NCBI GenBank assembly: GCA_027422505.1
Contig: JAPQWV010001329.1
Location: 32,001-96,000 of the forward strand
Reading direction: 5' to 3'
DNA length: 64,000 nt
DNA from: Craterostigma plantagineum
Lineage: Eukaryota; Streptophyta; Magnoliopsida; Lamiales; Linderniaceae
Below are positions 53,107-63,588 of this stretch, piece after piece. Made by a program: the position numbers and the translations under genes. The notes under the pieces are model-generated. The model was not told the origin of the DNA and searched no databases. It saw nothing but the letters and a program-made list of their open reading frames with translations. Every line of letters starts with the position of its first letter. The first letter of the stretch is position 1.

Positions 53107-55051
53107 CTACACAACACAAAATAATTGAAAGCATCGAAAAATGGTAAAAAGAAGTATAGAAGGAAAGGATGCAAGAATACAATGAATTTGTCGATGTTCG
53201 AGCATCCTCATGAAATCCTACTCTGGTACGTGTTCCACTCTTTGCAACTGAGCTTATAAAAAAAAGTCAAACATTTCCCGTGGAAGTGTTCCTCATGAAG
53301 ACCGTGGAAGTGCTACAGAGCCTCGCCCGTCGTTCATACGATAAAATAGAAATCGAAAATGATCCAGATTTTCTTAATTAAATGGAAATTTGTAAAAGTA
53401 ACATAAGTGCCAATTACAGGAGAAGGTTAATTAATGTACATGTTGGGACCTTGTCGTCACGTTTTGCCTGAACAACTCCAGCATAATTAAAAAAGAACGA
53501 TTTAAATTATTATTTAAAGCAGGCTAAGAAAAAAATCTTAGTCTTGAAGATAGGCTCCAGCCAAAAGGAAACAGATCAATAAATCTACCCAAAGATGGCA
53601 AAGATAAGGTGATTAATGGACCAAATCTAACCACCAGAATCACAATTTAATAACAACTATGTACCTTTTTACAGCGTTATCAAGCCTTCGTAGGCCACCA
53701 TTGTACTGTAAAACTGAGATACAAAATATCAATCTCTTACTTTTCAGTGTTATCGAAATCGTAACACTAAGTTGTGCAAGAAACAAAGCCTACATCATAA
53801 ATAAATCAGATCCCGCAAATGGCCAAACAATCCGCAGAAGTGTCTCATGGTGTCCCATTTACTGTATACATTTGGCATTAACATATTTGTAAGCAAGCAG
53901 ATAGAGAATAGCCGTGATTTCCTCGAATGATTATAACCGATTACGCGGCGGGGAGATTATGCGGGGTAAATCATACCTAATATCAAGGATTACGCGGCGG
54001 GAGATTACCCTTTGTCCTGGTAGTGGTACGTGTGTATTAGGGCCAAGTTTTCTTCAGGCGACCAGCACCGGGAGAAGATGCCCGAGGCGTTTGTTGCGGG
54101 GATGACAACGCGAGCATGGCTGTGGGGAGGAGGAAATTTTTTGAATAATTATTTTGCTTCATACTTCAGTTTCAGGCATCGTGACTCGTCGGTGGTTTCT
54201 TATTTTAAAAAGTTAAAAATATTTAGTAGAACAGTTGCTTCGAACGTGGGGTAGTTTTAGTTTTTGCTATTATGTAGATATAGTGTATTTATTTTTGAAA
54301 ATTTAACAATATAATATATTCTATTGGGAAATGAGGTGAGCAAAACAAACATCTTGTAATTAAGGTCAAAAAAGTAATTTACAATGTAGGACACGTGGCG
54401 CAAGTACATTAAAACTACATTTCTTTAGATATATAAGATTAAATTTAATATATCATTTTAATAATGTATTTTTCATTATTATTTATTTTTTTTATTTATT
54501 ATTGTAATATTCTCTGTTTTTGAATTTTTACTCTATTTTTTGAATTTTCCTTTTTTTGGAAATTTCCTCATTTTTATGATTAATTTATCATTTATTTAAC
54601 TTTTTTTCTTTAGCGACGGAAGTTCCTCGCAAATTCGTCGCTAATTTTTGCGATTGAATTTCCGTCGCTAACGCTTCTCCACGTGCAAGGCACATGACTA
54701 TTCCGTCTAAATTGACGCTAAATTTAACAGAGAAGCAAATTGGTTCAAATCAAGAAACATGAGGGACTAAATGTAGCAAGTGAAAACACCGGGGACCAAA
54801 ACTGGCGATAAGGTAAACATTGCGGACCAAAAATGGTCTTCTCCCAAAAATATTATTAATGATATTATTTCTTTAGATGAATAAATTTAATATACCTTTA
54901 GTTGGTTTATTAGCATATAAAATAAAAATAATAAAAACAAGTATACCGCCTAAATCCTGCCTAGAAACTGCCTAGGCCTCGCCTAGACCGTCTAGGCGTT
55001 AGTGTAGCATCCCGTCCCATACGAGTGTCACTGTAGCATCGGTCCATACCG

Positions 55052-55170
55052 GCACATGTGGGTTGGACCAACCACACTCCGACTGATAGTCTGGCCCACT
55101 GTACCACCATTGCCAGGGGGTTGGACCAACCACACTCTCTCACATGTGGGTTGGACCAACCACACTCTCT
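55052..55170. repeat. Three GGTTGGACCAACC palindromic units
   Basis: GTGGGTTGGACCAACCACAC recurs three times (first near 55058, then about 55118 and 55148); the last two form a 28-bp tandem with 'tctctcacat'. Each core is a 13-base palindrome. Confidence 0.8.
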
Positions 55171-55260
55171 CACATGCACCCTGAGAAACTTCCCAGGGGG
55201 TCACCCATCCCTAGATTGCCCAAGTCACGCACGCTTAACTTCGGAGTTTCTATAGATGGA
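55171..55260 (-). pseudogene. Partial 5S rRNA-like sequence
   Basis: On the minus strand the segment carries AACTCCGAAGTTAAGCGTG, then GGGCAAT, then GGGTGACCCCCTGGGAAG and a GGGTGCATG end. These match the second half of plant 5S rRNA with several changes (for example CTGCGG to CCGAAG). The first half diverges, so it is not a working 5S gene. Confidence 0.75.
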
Positions 55261-55531
55261 CTACCGAAAAGGTAGGTCGACCTTGGTGATATGAGTAGTA
55301 CTATCAATTCTCTTATACGATTCTTAGCCTGACACGCCCAAACGTTGCCAGTCTCACGATCCCCTCTCATTCGAGTGTCGGATCGGTTCGTTCATGCACC
55401 CTTTCACCTAGAAGCCTGGCAGGAGCCGCTCCTTGTTCGTGCACCTCTCTGGCACCGGCGATCACTCCCCGCCTTCATCGGCCCGGGCGTCACGGCTAGC
55501 TAGGCCCTCCTAGGGCGCCCGACTAGTGCCT

Positions 55532-57448
55532 AGTAAATTTCGTGGCGGAGCCAGAAAATCACTTGAGGGTAGGTAAAATATAATGAAACATAATAAAGCC
55601 TTGTAATTGTTAAATTTTACAACATAATGAAAACCTTAATTCATCTTCAATAACTCTAGAGAACACCAATCTTTTTTCTTTGCTATTTGGTTTTGAAAAT
55701 TTATGTTATATATGGAACTTATTACTTCCACTTATATTGATTTGTAGATGTACAAAATGAGCGTTGAAAACCCAAGAAAAGTAGTCAATTAAGAAAATAG
55801 CAACCTTAGGAATAGGTACAAATTAAATTCAAAATAAAAACAATAGAAATGGTGGTGAAATAAGAGTACACAAAAGAGAGGTTGAAAAGATAAATTAATA
55901 ATGTTAAGTAATAACAAAGATGAATTTGTAAAGATGAATGGCCGTTAAATAAGTACACAAGAGAGATTGAAAAGAAAACTTAATAATGTTAAATAATAAC
56001 AAAGTTGAATTTGTAAAGATGAATGTCGATAAGAAATCATAGCTAATATAAATGAACCGGAACAAGTTAACTATATTTAGATCATATATATTAGGAAACT
56101 ATGATGTTATATTAAGCCAAAACTGATGCTGCAGAAACTTGATTACTCGATGATTTCATGGATTAGGTGAACAATTTGGGTATTATCTTATGATTGACTT
56201 TCGATGTAACTGTTGATTGAAAAAGATCTATATGTATGACCAACAGTTAGATTATCGAGTACCTAGAACATGGAAAAGTACGAATACGAGAGTTTGACCT
56301 GAAGTATACAATTAAAGATCTTGAGTGTTCACTTGTGATAGTCTTCTGCCTACTGACTGATCACTTGCGAATTATTGAGTGTATTGTGTTATTCCGTTCT
56401 CCACGCTATACACTGTCTTCGGACTTGAGCAATACACGAGGAGTCAAGATCGATGTTTACGCTCACGTAAGGGAATAACGTGTTTCGGGGGACCCTTTGG
56501 TAGCGAGCTGTGTCTTGCCAAGAATTGGAAATTCCCAGGAATGAAACTCGACGTGTGGTAACCTAGTTTGTGTCTAGTGTTCGACTTCTTTTGGTTGTGT
56601 ATTTGGACCAAAAAATCGGTTTTCTAACCAGAAAATGTAACAATATAGTGATTGATTAAACTCTTGCGGAACAAACCTCAAGGAGAGGGGTAAACACCAC
56701 TTGGGGATATAACATCTATAAAAATCCTATATCTCATTTACTTTCAGTAGTTTACATTGTTTATGTGAGATAGAACCAATAAGCATCCGACGACAACTAG
56801 AAGATAAAATACGAAACGCGATCACTAGTATAAGTAAACATTTTTAGGATATTACATCAAAAGAAATTATAAGTCATCGATAAAATTGGATATCCGAAAA
56901 TCGAACCGTTTTATTCGGATATTTGAATCGGATATCTGCATCCGGTTTTTAATTTACTTTTCTTATATTTTTATTATTTCTTTTCAGTCATTTTTTATTT
57001 CTTATCACAATAAAAAATATATTTTTCATATAAGAATTTCAACAGATAGTAATTCACACAATGTGTGAATGTACGATTCAAAATTACATTATAATAAAAA
57101 CAGTACCACAAACTCAAATTAAATTGATTAGCTTGCATCTCGATATTTTTATGTTTTGATTTCAATTCTCTAAATAAGTTTTTGCAAAACTAAAACTACT
57201 TTGATTATCTTTTTCCTTTTGAGACCGTCATTCTTCTTTTTGGGCTATTTTTTTTTTTTACTTTTTCTAATTTTTAAAATATAAAACCGGATAATGGATA
57301 TCCGGATTTCAGGCAAACTACTATCCGTATCCGATCCTGTTTTTAAAATCGGATATCCATTTTTCGGATTTTAAAAATTGGATACCGAATCGGATGTAAG
57401 ATGTTGAAATGGCACGAATCTGTGCCGCATCAGCAGATGTCCACATAA
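55532..57448. other. AT-rich repeat-derived spacer
   Basis: No gene. 55541 'cgtggcggagccagaaaatc' resembles one end of a hAT-like repeat. 55855-55935 and 55940-56015 are a diverged tandem pair ('taataatgttaa(g/a)taataacaaag', 'gaatttgtaaagatgaatg'). 56885-57395 has inverted 'ggatatccg'-rich ends around an AT-rich core and may be a MITE. Confidence 0.4.
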
Positions 57449-57498
57449 GGTGCTCACATAAGGTGAGCACCATCATATATATATATATATATATATAT
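57449..57498. repeat. Hairpin plus (AT)n microsatellite
   Basis: GGTGCTCAC-ATAAG-GTGAGCACC (57449-57471) is a perfect 9-bp hairpin. An (AT)12-like run follows directly. Confidence 0.8.
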
Positions 57499-57664
57499 TG
57501 ACTAAGATTGAAAACATTCCTATTTAATCTAAGACAACTACTTATAGAAATTTACACAAAAGCAGTTTAACGTAAAACTTATGTACCATTGAAGGAGAAC
57601 CATGAAGTATGGCATGTCTTTTTTTCAAGTTATCTTTCACAATTTCAAAATATTGTTTACCTTG

Positions 57665-58767
57665 GGAAAATTTGATAATAATAATCCCACCTATTGATTG
57701 TTCGCTCAAACTAAATCCCACCGAATTGCATCCATGTCACTTGATACTTGAGCAGGTGTATTTATATATCTTTTATATTAATTACATAAATTTATATTTA
57801 AAAGGATTTTTTTAAATAAAATTAGTAACATGGAGAACTGCCATTAATAATCTCACCTATTGTCCGCTAAAAATAAATCCAACTACGAATCATTCGAAAT
57901 AATCTCAACTATATAATGAGTCTTTTGAAGTTGCACCCAGAAAATGTTTTAAAACACGTATTGCGGTGCCTCGCATTTTGCATATCGTAATAGCGCAGGG
58001 TATTGCGTAAGTATTTCTAGCAACTCGTTTATAATACAAAAATAAAATATATAACAATACAAGTAAAAACAAATTTTTTACAAAAAATCAAACCTTTCGA
58101 AAAAATGCAATAACGTTAAAATGTAATTTCAGAATCACAAATAATTAAATAAATAAATAGAAATTTTAAAAATAATGTTACTCAAAATACTCGCACTATC
58201 GAGGACAAAACGCTTTTTTTATGCGTCGCTTTTGCGCTAAAATGCGCTATAGGGAGCTACGAAACGCGATATTTTACGCTTCGTAAAACACTGCGTCCAT
58301 GTCACTTGATACCTGTTGCAAGTTCATTTGCTCATTTTTATTTTACACACACACACACATATATATATAACTGAAAATTTAATTAAAATTAGTAAACTCA
58401 AATGTTTATACTGATTTTAAATACCATGTGAATTTTTGTTATATATTTATTTTTCTTGAAATACTATAAACCAATCTGACAATAAAACTTATACTAATCG
58501 CCACATTGGCCACCATAAATTAATATGTAACAAAAACTCTAAAGATATTTAAAAAATAAAAAAGTTTTATTAACTAATTTTATTTTGAAAAATCATCTTA
58601 AATATATATAGGTATTTAAATAAAAAAATAAATTTTACCTGCTTTTAAGTAATTTGGGTGCAATATCTGAAGACTCATTAGATAATTAGGATTATTCAGA
58701 AATAACTCAACGTTGGGATTATTTGAGTAGAGAATAAATAGGTTGGATTATTATTACCAAATTTTCC
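57665..58767. mobile_element. MULE-type MITE, 1.1 kb
   Basis: The ends GGAAAATTTGATAATAATAA and TTATTATTACCAAATTTTCC are inverted, and similarity extends about 60 bases inward (cacctattgattgttcgctcaa / ttgagtagagaataaataggtt). A 9-bp target duplication TTTACCTTG / TTTACCTTT (57656-57664, 58768-58776; one mismatch) supports MULE-type transposition. No transposase. A smaller repeat ('tccatgtcacttgatac' at about 57731 and 58296) suggests an insertion inside it. Confidence 0.75.
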
Positions 58768-58833
58768 TTTACCTTTTACCATGGTTTTTAGGATACGCAA
58801 ATATAAAAATTATATTTTAGACGTAGAAACACC

Positions 58834-59658
58834 CAGAGGCGGACCCAGGAGTTTATAGCTGGGGGGCTCCGTTATAATATCGAGTCCATTATTTTACATT
58901 GATATGAACACCTGGCTATCAAATGGTTGGTTGATAGGATATTTCACAAGATGATATTTTCTTAAGTCATCTCTAACTTCATTACGAAAGCTAATCGGTT
59001 TACGTAATATTTGATCAGTGTTTGTAAATGTGAAAAGAGAGTCAAGGTGATCCTGGGCCGAGATTGCCTAGGCAAACGATATTTAAAAAAGTAATAGATA
59101 AAGTCTAAAAATAAATTCTATCGTCTTTCAACATAATCGTAAGAACACAACCGCGAGACTACGACTGTTCAAAATTTTAAACAACATACGACAACCTAAT
59201 TGAATAAAATTCTAAAAGTATCATAATACCAAAATAAATAATCAAAAAACAATGTAGGTGAGATAAATAAATAATTTGAAATATACGAAACACTAAAATT
59301 CAACCATCAATCGCAACGACCTCACTCTTCCTTTTGCTTTGTTCTTTAATTATTTGTTATAATAATTTTAAACAAGATTCTCCCGAATTTTTAAAATGTA
59401 ATGACTTTTATTACTAGAAATGTTACTTTTCTAGTTCTATCTATATAAAAGACGGCCCAAAGGATGTGAAAGCCCAATATATATACTGAAACATATCTAA
59501 TGGTGTATAAATTAATACCCCCAAAGGTAAAATAGAAGCCCAAACCACTAAGTAGACACGAGGCATGAGTAAGTCACCATTGAAGTGCGGAGAGGTTAAT
59601 GACATGTGTACTCCTTCATTCCGGCGGCCGGGGGAGCCCCTACATAGGTCCGCCCCTG
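58834..59658. mobile_element. hAT-type nonautonomous element
   Basis: The ends CAGAGGCGGACCC and GGTCCGCCCCTG are inverted and match the CAGGGGCGGA end type. The subterminal pair gctggggggctcc / ggggagcccc also inverts. 8-bp flanks GAAACACC / GAAAGACC (one mismatch) fit a hAT target duplication. No transposase ORF is seen in the 825 bp. Confidence 0.75.
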
Positions 59659-59666
59659 GAAAGACC

Positions 59667-60062
59667 GAACGATTTGGCAAGATGATAGAATAATATTGAG
59701 ATGTTTCACGTCTTAATTAGTAACTCATGTTCCAATAACAAATATTATTTATTATACATGACGCGATAACGCATTTGATGACATGACATGATCGTCTACT
59801 GTAATCTATAATATATAAAAGTTGATAAGGACTCTCATTGACATCATCAACAAAATGATACCCCATCTTACACGTTGACAAAAATAGAGTAGTTTTTGAA
59901 ACTAGAAAACATTTATTTCGTGCTATGTACGTTGATAGTTAATTTAGGTTACGTACATTGTATTTATTGATTCAAGTTTGTGCATTTATCACACAACAAC
60001 TAACGAGAGTCATATGTAACGTGTGTTTAACGCAAGTTTTATGACCTTCTTTACGATCGTTC
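59667..60062. other. Spacer
   Basis: AT-rich, no feature recognised. Confidence 0.4.
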
Positions 60063-60560
60063 ATGAATTGGGACATTATCCTTTCCAATTTCGCCCTATA
60101 TGAAGAACCCTCAAAGAAAACAAAATCGAGAATGTCTTATATGTTCGATAGACACAAACACCGTATTCTGGAAGGGAGAGATAAATGGATGGACGGTCCG
60201 TTGGAATGTGAGATTGTAAACGCGGCTTGGGTATTAGCCAACATCGTCCACAGAGACGTCAGGGCAAGCAGCGTTTACCTTGATTCTTACCCAGAGCCGA
60301 GGTTGTCCAATATCGGCATGGCTAAGGCGTTTGGCAATTATCGGGTCGGACCCGAGCTGATAGTTATATTGGGCTCCGATAGCCCCATCTCTCCGTTGTG
60401 TTTGCCGGAGTTTGTGCTCAGTTGTTTTCTTTTTTTTTTCTTTTTTAATGTTATGGTCAATTCTTTCTCTTTGATGAAATTGTGTTGCTATATTTCAGAT
60501 TCTCCGCCTGGAGCTTGCGAATAGGCTGCGGATGGCGCCTGGCGGATGAGGATGATTTCG
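60063..60560 (+). pseudogene. Receptor-like kinase fragment
   Basis: The translation has VLANIVHRDVRASSVYLDS followed by EPRLSNIGMAKAFGN, the catalytic and activation loops of a plant LRR receptor kinase (HRD...N region and DFG). The HRD motif is kept, but K is replaced by R after it, the catalytic-loop Asn is Ser (ASSV, also seen in some families), and DFG has become NIG. The N-lobe, P-loop and receptor parts are absent, and the frame runs into T-rich sequence. A dead kinase scrap; function not expected. Confidence 0.65.
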
Positions 60561-61258
60561 CAATATGTAGTGTAAGTCTTTACTATATATTTTGTTATTT
60601 TTCGGCTGTGGATTGTATTACTGGCTCCGAGAACTTAATCCGAGATATAGTGTTCTTAACGCTAGGTTGCACCATCAGTAAACTGTTTGCCTGAAGAGAT
60701 TGATGGTTTTTGACACCGTTATGATGATCGAATACTATATTATATTATCATAGGATCAACAATAATATTATTTTAATCAAGTTTTTTTTTTGACACAAGT
60801 TGTCTTTCTTCAAGATTCTAATATGGGTTCCTCCACTAGAGTGTTTTGTTGCTTCTAAAGTTCTGTGGACAGTGATATTCAAGTTGATTGTTATTTTAAA
60901 AGTCGAAGATATAATATCATTTGGTTGTGTGTTTTTTTTCTTCAAAAGGATACCGTCTCAAGAGTCAAATGTCTTTGACTCGGACCTCTTTTCATTTAAG
61001 CTAATGATTACGAGATTGAGATGAAGAAGTTCGAGGTTGGATGATGTAAGACTGTTCCGTTTGATCGATTGTTATAGTATATATAATAGTCCTTTATAAT
61101 GTAAAATTTATTCCAAACAAGGGTCTCACGAGTCAGTCCTACCAGATCTGGGTTGTATGGCATTTGGTGCGAGGCATGGTGGCTTGAGACGTGGTGAGGC
61201 ATGTCTCGGGTCCGTCATGTTGAATGATGACAGGTCTCTGGTCATGGCAAATCGCTTT
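60561..61258. other. Spacer downstream of kinase fragment
   Basis: No supported gene; small frames look random. Confidence 0.4.
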
Positions 61259-61660
61259 CACTACAAAATATTTCAGATATATAGACGGAGGAATCCGTTG
61301 AAAAGGCGGGGAAAATAAGCCTCTGGACGGATATAAATTCCTTGGAGTTTACCATCGTCGCAAATGAAGACGGCGTTGAGGAGACCGTCGAAAGAACTAT
61401 TCAATGGCTTAATAATCGATATTCCGTCGATAGATATCGATTAGAACACGACGGCATTTCCGTCGATATAGTCCAACGGCTCCGTCATTAACTTTCCGTC
61501 GAGATTTATCGAGCAACTATCGACGGATTAACCGTTGATATATTTCATCGTCATTTCCGTCGATAAATATCGATGACTCGTCCACCAATTAAAACTGACG
61601 ACATTCCTCGTCGCCCAATCCGTCGAACCTCCCTCTGTAATTTGTCGACATTTTCCGCGG
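61259..61660. mobile_element. CACTA (En/Spm-like) transposon end
   Basis: CACTACAAAATATTTCAG at 61259 is the CACTA terminus. The next 380 bases hold many subterminal units around CCGTCGATA / TATCGACGG in both orientations, as in plant CACTA elements. The opposite end and transposase are missing. Confidence 0.8.
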
Positions 61661-62501
61661 CACTAAAATTAAAAAATAAGAATAGTAAAATAATAATTTA
61701 TAATATTAAAATTCAAAAAAATATTCACACTGTTACACCCTTAAGTGCCACGTCATCAGCTCGTTCATTGCCGAGCAAAAGAAGTAGCGATGATGTGCGG
61801 GTCCAACGTGCATTAGTTGGCAGGGGTCAACACTTGGACGTTTTCGACCCAAAGACGCATGATCGACGGCGAGGTAAAGATGGACTCGGCCGGAGCCGAC
61901 GAAGTCGACACGGTGCGCGCGCATGCGAGCTGGCGGACGCCCGACGGCGGCGACGACGGGCGGTGGTTCGACGATGGGTCACGGCGGCGACGGTGGTGGT
62001 AGGCGGTGACGGTGGTGCACCATCGTGCACGACAGCGACGGCGGAGGTCGGCGGCGAGGTGATGACGGCCGAGCCAGGAGGCAAGGCCGGACCTGGTCCA
62101 CTCGAGGCGGACCAGGCGGGTGTGCGACGAAGCACGCACGCGCGGCACCGCGCGCGGGTGCGTGCAGAGCTGCAAGCGGGGCGTGGGCGATGCGAGCTGC
62201 GAAGCGCTAAGTCCACGGAAGCTTCCAAGGGAGTTTGAATTGGCTCAAGATTTGGTAAAGATACTTACTATATTTAGGGAAGAATATTTACCATATTTAG
62301 GGAGATCTTTAAGGAAAGATTTGAGAGATCTTTGAGGAGGTCTCTTACCAATTCAAAGGAGGTTAATGCTTATAAATAGAGGCTTACTTCGAGCTGCCAA
62401 AAGAGAGGAAAATTCGAGAGTTTTGAGAACAGATTTTCGAGAGCACTCCAAGTCACAACATCGAGTCTTTGGCGCAAAGACTCGAAGGGGTCGCGTAGAG
62501 G

Positions 62502-62930
62502 TAGGGTTGTCAATGGGGCGAGGATCCGCCCCGAAAGGGGCGGGGAATCCCCGCTATTCTACCCCCGCGGGGCGGGGACGGGGGGAAATTTTTCCCCGCG
62601 GATATCCCCGTCCCGTTCCCCGCCCCGCCCTGATTATTTAAATAATATATATTATATTCAATTAATATTATTATAAGTTAACTAATATTAAAATATACTT
62701 TGAATAATATTAAAATAATATAAATATGATTAAAATATTGTTTAAATAATATAAGTAATGTTAAAATATAGTTTAAATAATATTAAAATAATGTAAATTA
62801 ATATTTTTTAAACAATTAAGATGGGGCGGGGAATCCCCGTGGGGACGGGGATAATTTCATCCCCGTTTGCCTCGCGGGGCGGGGACGGGGATTAGATCCC
62901 CGCCCCGAACCCGCCCCGTTGACAACCCTA
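62502..62930. mobile_element. hAT MITE with perfect 8-bp duplication
   Basis: TAGGGTTGTCAATGGGGCG ... CGTTGACAACCCTA ends, flanked by CGTAGAGG on both sides (62494-62501, 62931-62938). G/C-rich arms with repeated 'cggggacgggga' words; AT-rich centre. 429 bp, noncoding. Confidence 0.92.
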
Positions 62931-63119
62931 CGTAGAGGTTTTCACGAGCAAGTGAGGCGAGTGATTAAGATCCCAAGGGACACTTAGGGTAACCGTGTTA
63001 GCAGGCGGGGCGGGGACGGGGATTACATCCCCGCCCCGAACCCGCCCCGTTGACAACCCTACGTAGAGGTTTTCACGAGCAAGTGAGGCGAGTGATTAAG
63101 ATCCCAAGGGACACTTAGG
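62875..63119 (+). repeat. Tandem duplication of hAT right end plus flank
   Basis: 114 bases (62875-62988: 56 of the MITE's right end, the 8-bp duplication and 50 of flank) recur at 63006-63119 with one substitution (ttagatcc / ttacatcc), separated by 17 unrelated bases. Confidence 0.92.
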
Positions 63120-63285
63120 CGAGGTGAGGCCGAGGTCTGTTTTCCACACGGGCTTGAATTTTCCTATCGTGTACGTTTTGTTTGCCGAGGAATAAAACGG
63201 GGCTAAGTCGAGGAGCGAACCTCGGCGAGTCCCCTTAAATTACGTTGTCTTGTTTATCTTCCGCTTTACAAAGCAGGGCGACGTG

Positions 63286-63574
63286 TGTTAGGAATATTTT
63301 AGAAGTGTCCAGAATATTTATTCTGTCTTTGTATTTCATTAGTATGTATTTTATTATGCTTTATTTAGATGGGTTGTAGTTGTAATGGGCTTGTTAGGGG
63401 CCCAATGGGCTTAATACCTTTCCAAGGTATTTAAGCCTAAACCCTAACAACATTCTAACTAAGTTTTCCATTCTAAAATGTCACATATTCAATACGCTTA
63501 AGCCTCCAAACGTACTGATCACATCAATCGAAGGTTTAATCTATTGAACTGTTCTTGGATAATCTGGATTAACA
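63286..63574 (+). repeat. 5' LTR of copia element running off the window
   Basis: TGTTAGGAATATTTTAG...GGATTAACA, 289 bp, with TATA-like and 'gggcttaatacc' phrases shared with the LTRs at 30.1, 35.2 and 40.8 kb. The primer site follows after two bases. Confidence 0.88.
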
Positions 63575-63576
63575 AG

Positions 63577-63588
63577 TGGTATCAGAGC
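63577..63588 (+). promoter_or_regulatory. tRNA-iMet primer-binding site (right-edge copia)
   Basis: TGGTATCAGAGC, two bases after the LTR. Confidence 0.92.

Larger units (their letters stand above)
49733..54845. mobile_element. Long-TIR MULE-like transposon, 5.1 kb, with gene-like cargo
   Basis: The ends GGGAGAAAACTATTTTT and AAAAATGGTCTTCTCCC are inverted. Similarity continues inward for a few hundred bases (acatttagtccctgatgtttcttga; ttagcgac..gtcgctaaag; gttaaataaatgataaat). A perfect 8-bp duplication AAAAATAT flanks it (49725-49732, 54846-54853). No transposase is recognised. Between the arms lie several intron-exon-like pieces on the minus strand (51.5-53.2 kb), as in Pack-MULEs. The 8-bp duplication is one shorter than the usual 9 for MULEs; a hAT origin is less likely given the arm length. 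Confidence 0.75.
55003..55490 (-). mobile_element. 5S-rRNA-derived repeat, Cassandra-like or 5S SINE (candidate)
   Basis: The + strand start TGTAGCATCCCGTCCCAT has an LTR look. Three GGTTGGACCAACC units follow, then a stretch matching the reverse complement of plant 5S rRNA. Cassandra TRIM elements carry 5S sequence inside their LTRs. The right end and target duplication could not be fixed. Confidence 0.5.
49590..55531. mobile_element. CTAGGCG-rich outer shell element (candidate)
   Basis: The left edge (49588-49668: gcgctaggcgggtcc, tcgcctaggcggtaa, gggctaggcggcag) and right pieces (54942-54999: ccgcctaaatcc, gcctaggcctcgcctagaccg; 55493-55531: ctaggccctcctagggcgcccg, gtgcctag) share inverted CTAGGCGG words. 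They look like two ends of one element later filled by the MULE and by the 5S-derived repeat. Exact ends and duplication are not fixed. Confidence 0.4.
61731..63270 (+). mobile_element. LTR-like stretch with nested hAT MITE (candidate)
   Basis: It starts TGTTACACCC and ends CTTCCGCTTTACA. A TATA box (TATAAATAGAGG) is near 62371. 61850-62220 is very GC-rich (gacggcgg-like) and stays open on both strands, but no protein family is recognised. No primer site and no matching duplication (cacac / aagca), so solo-LTR status is tentative. Confidence 0.45.

Noticed and set aside
55171..55260. Functional 5S rRNA gene
   Set aside because: Only the second half matches, with changes in conserved positions and no tandem 5S array.
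61573..62238. 221-codon forward ORF as a host gene
   Set aside because: The first part lies in CACTA-end and AT-rich DNA and the rest in a GC-rich repeat; open on both strands, no domain.
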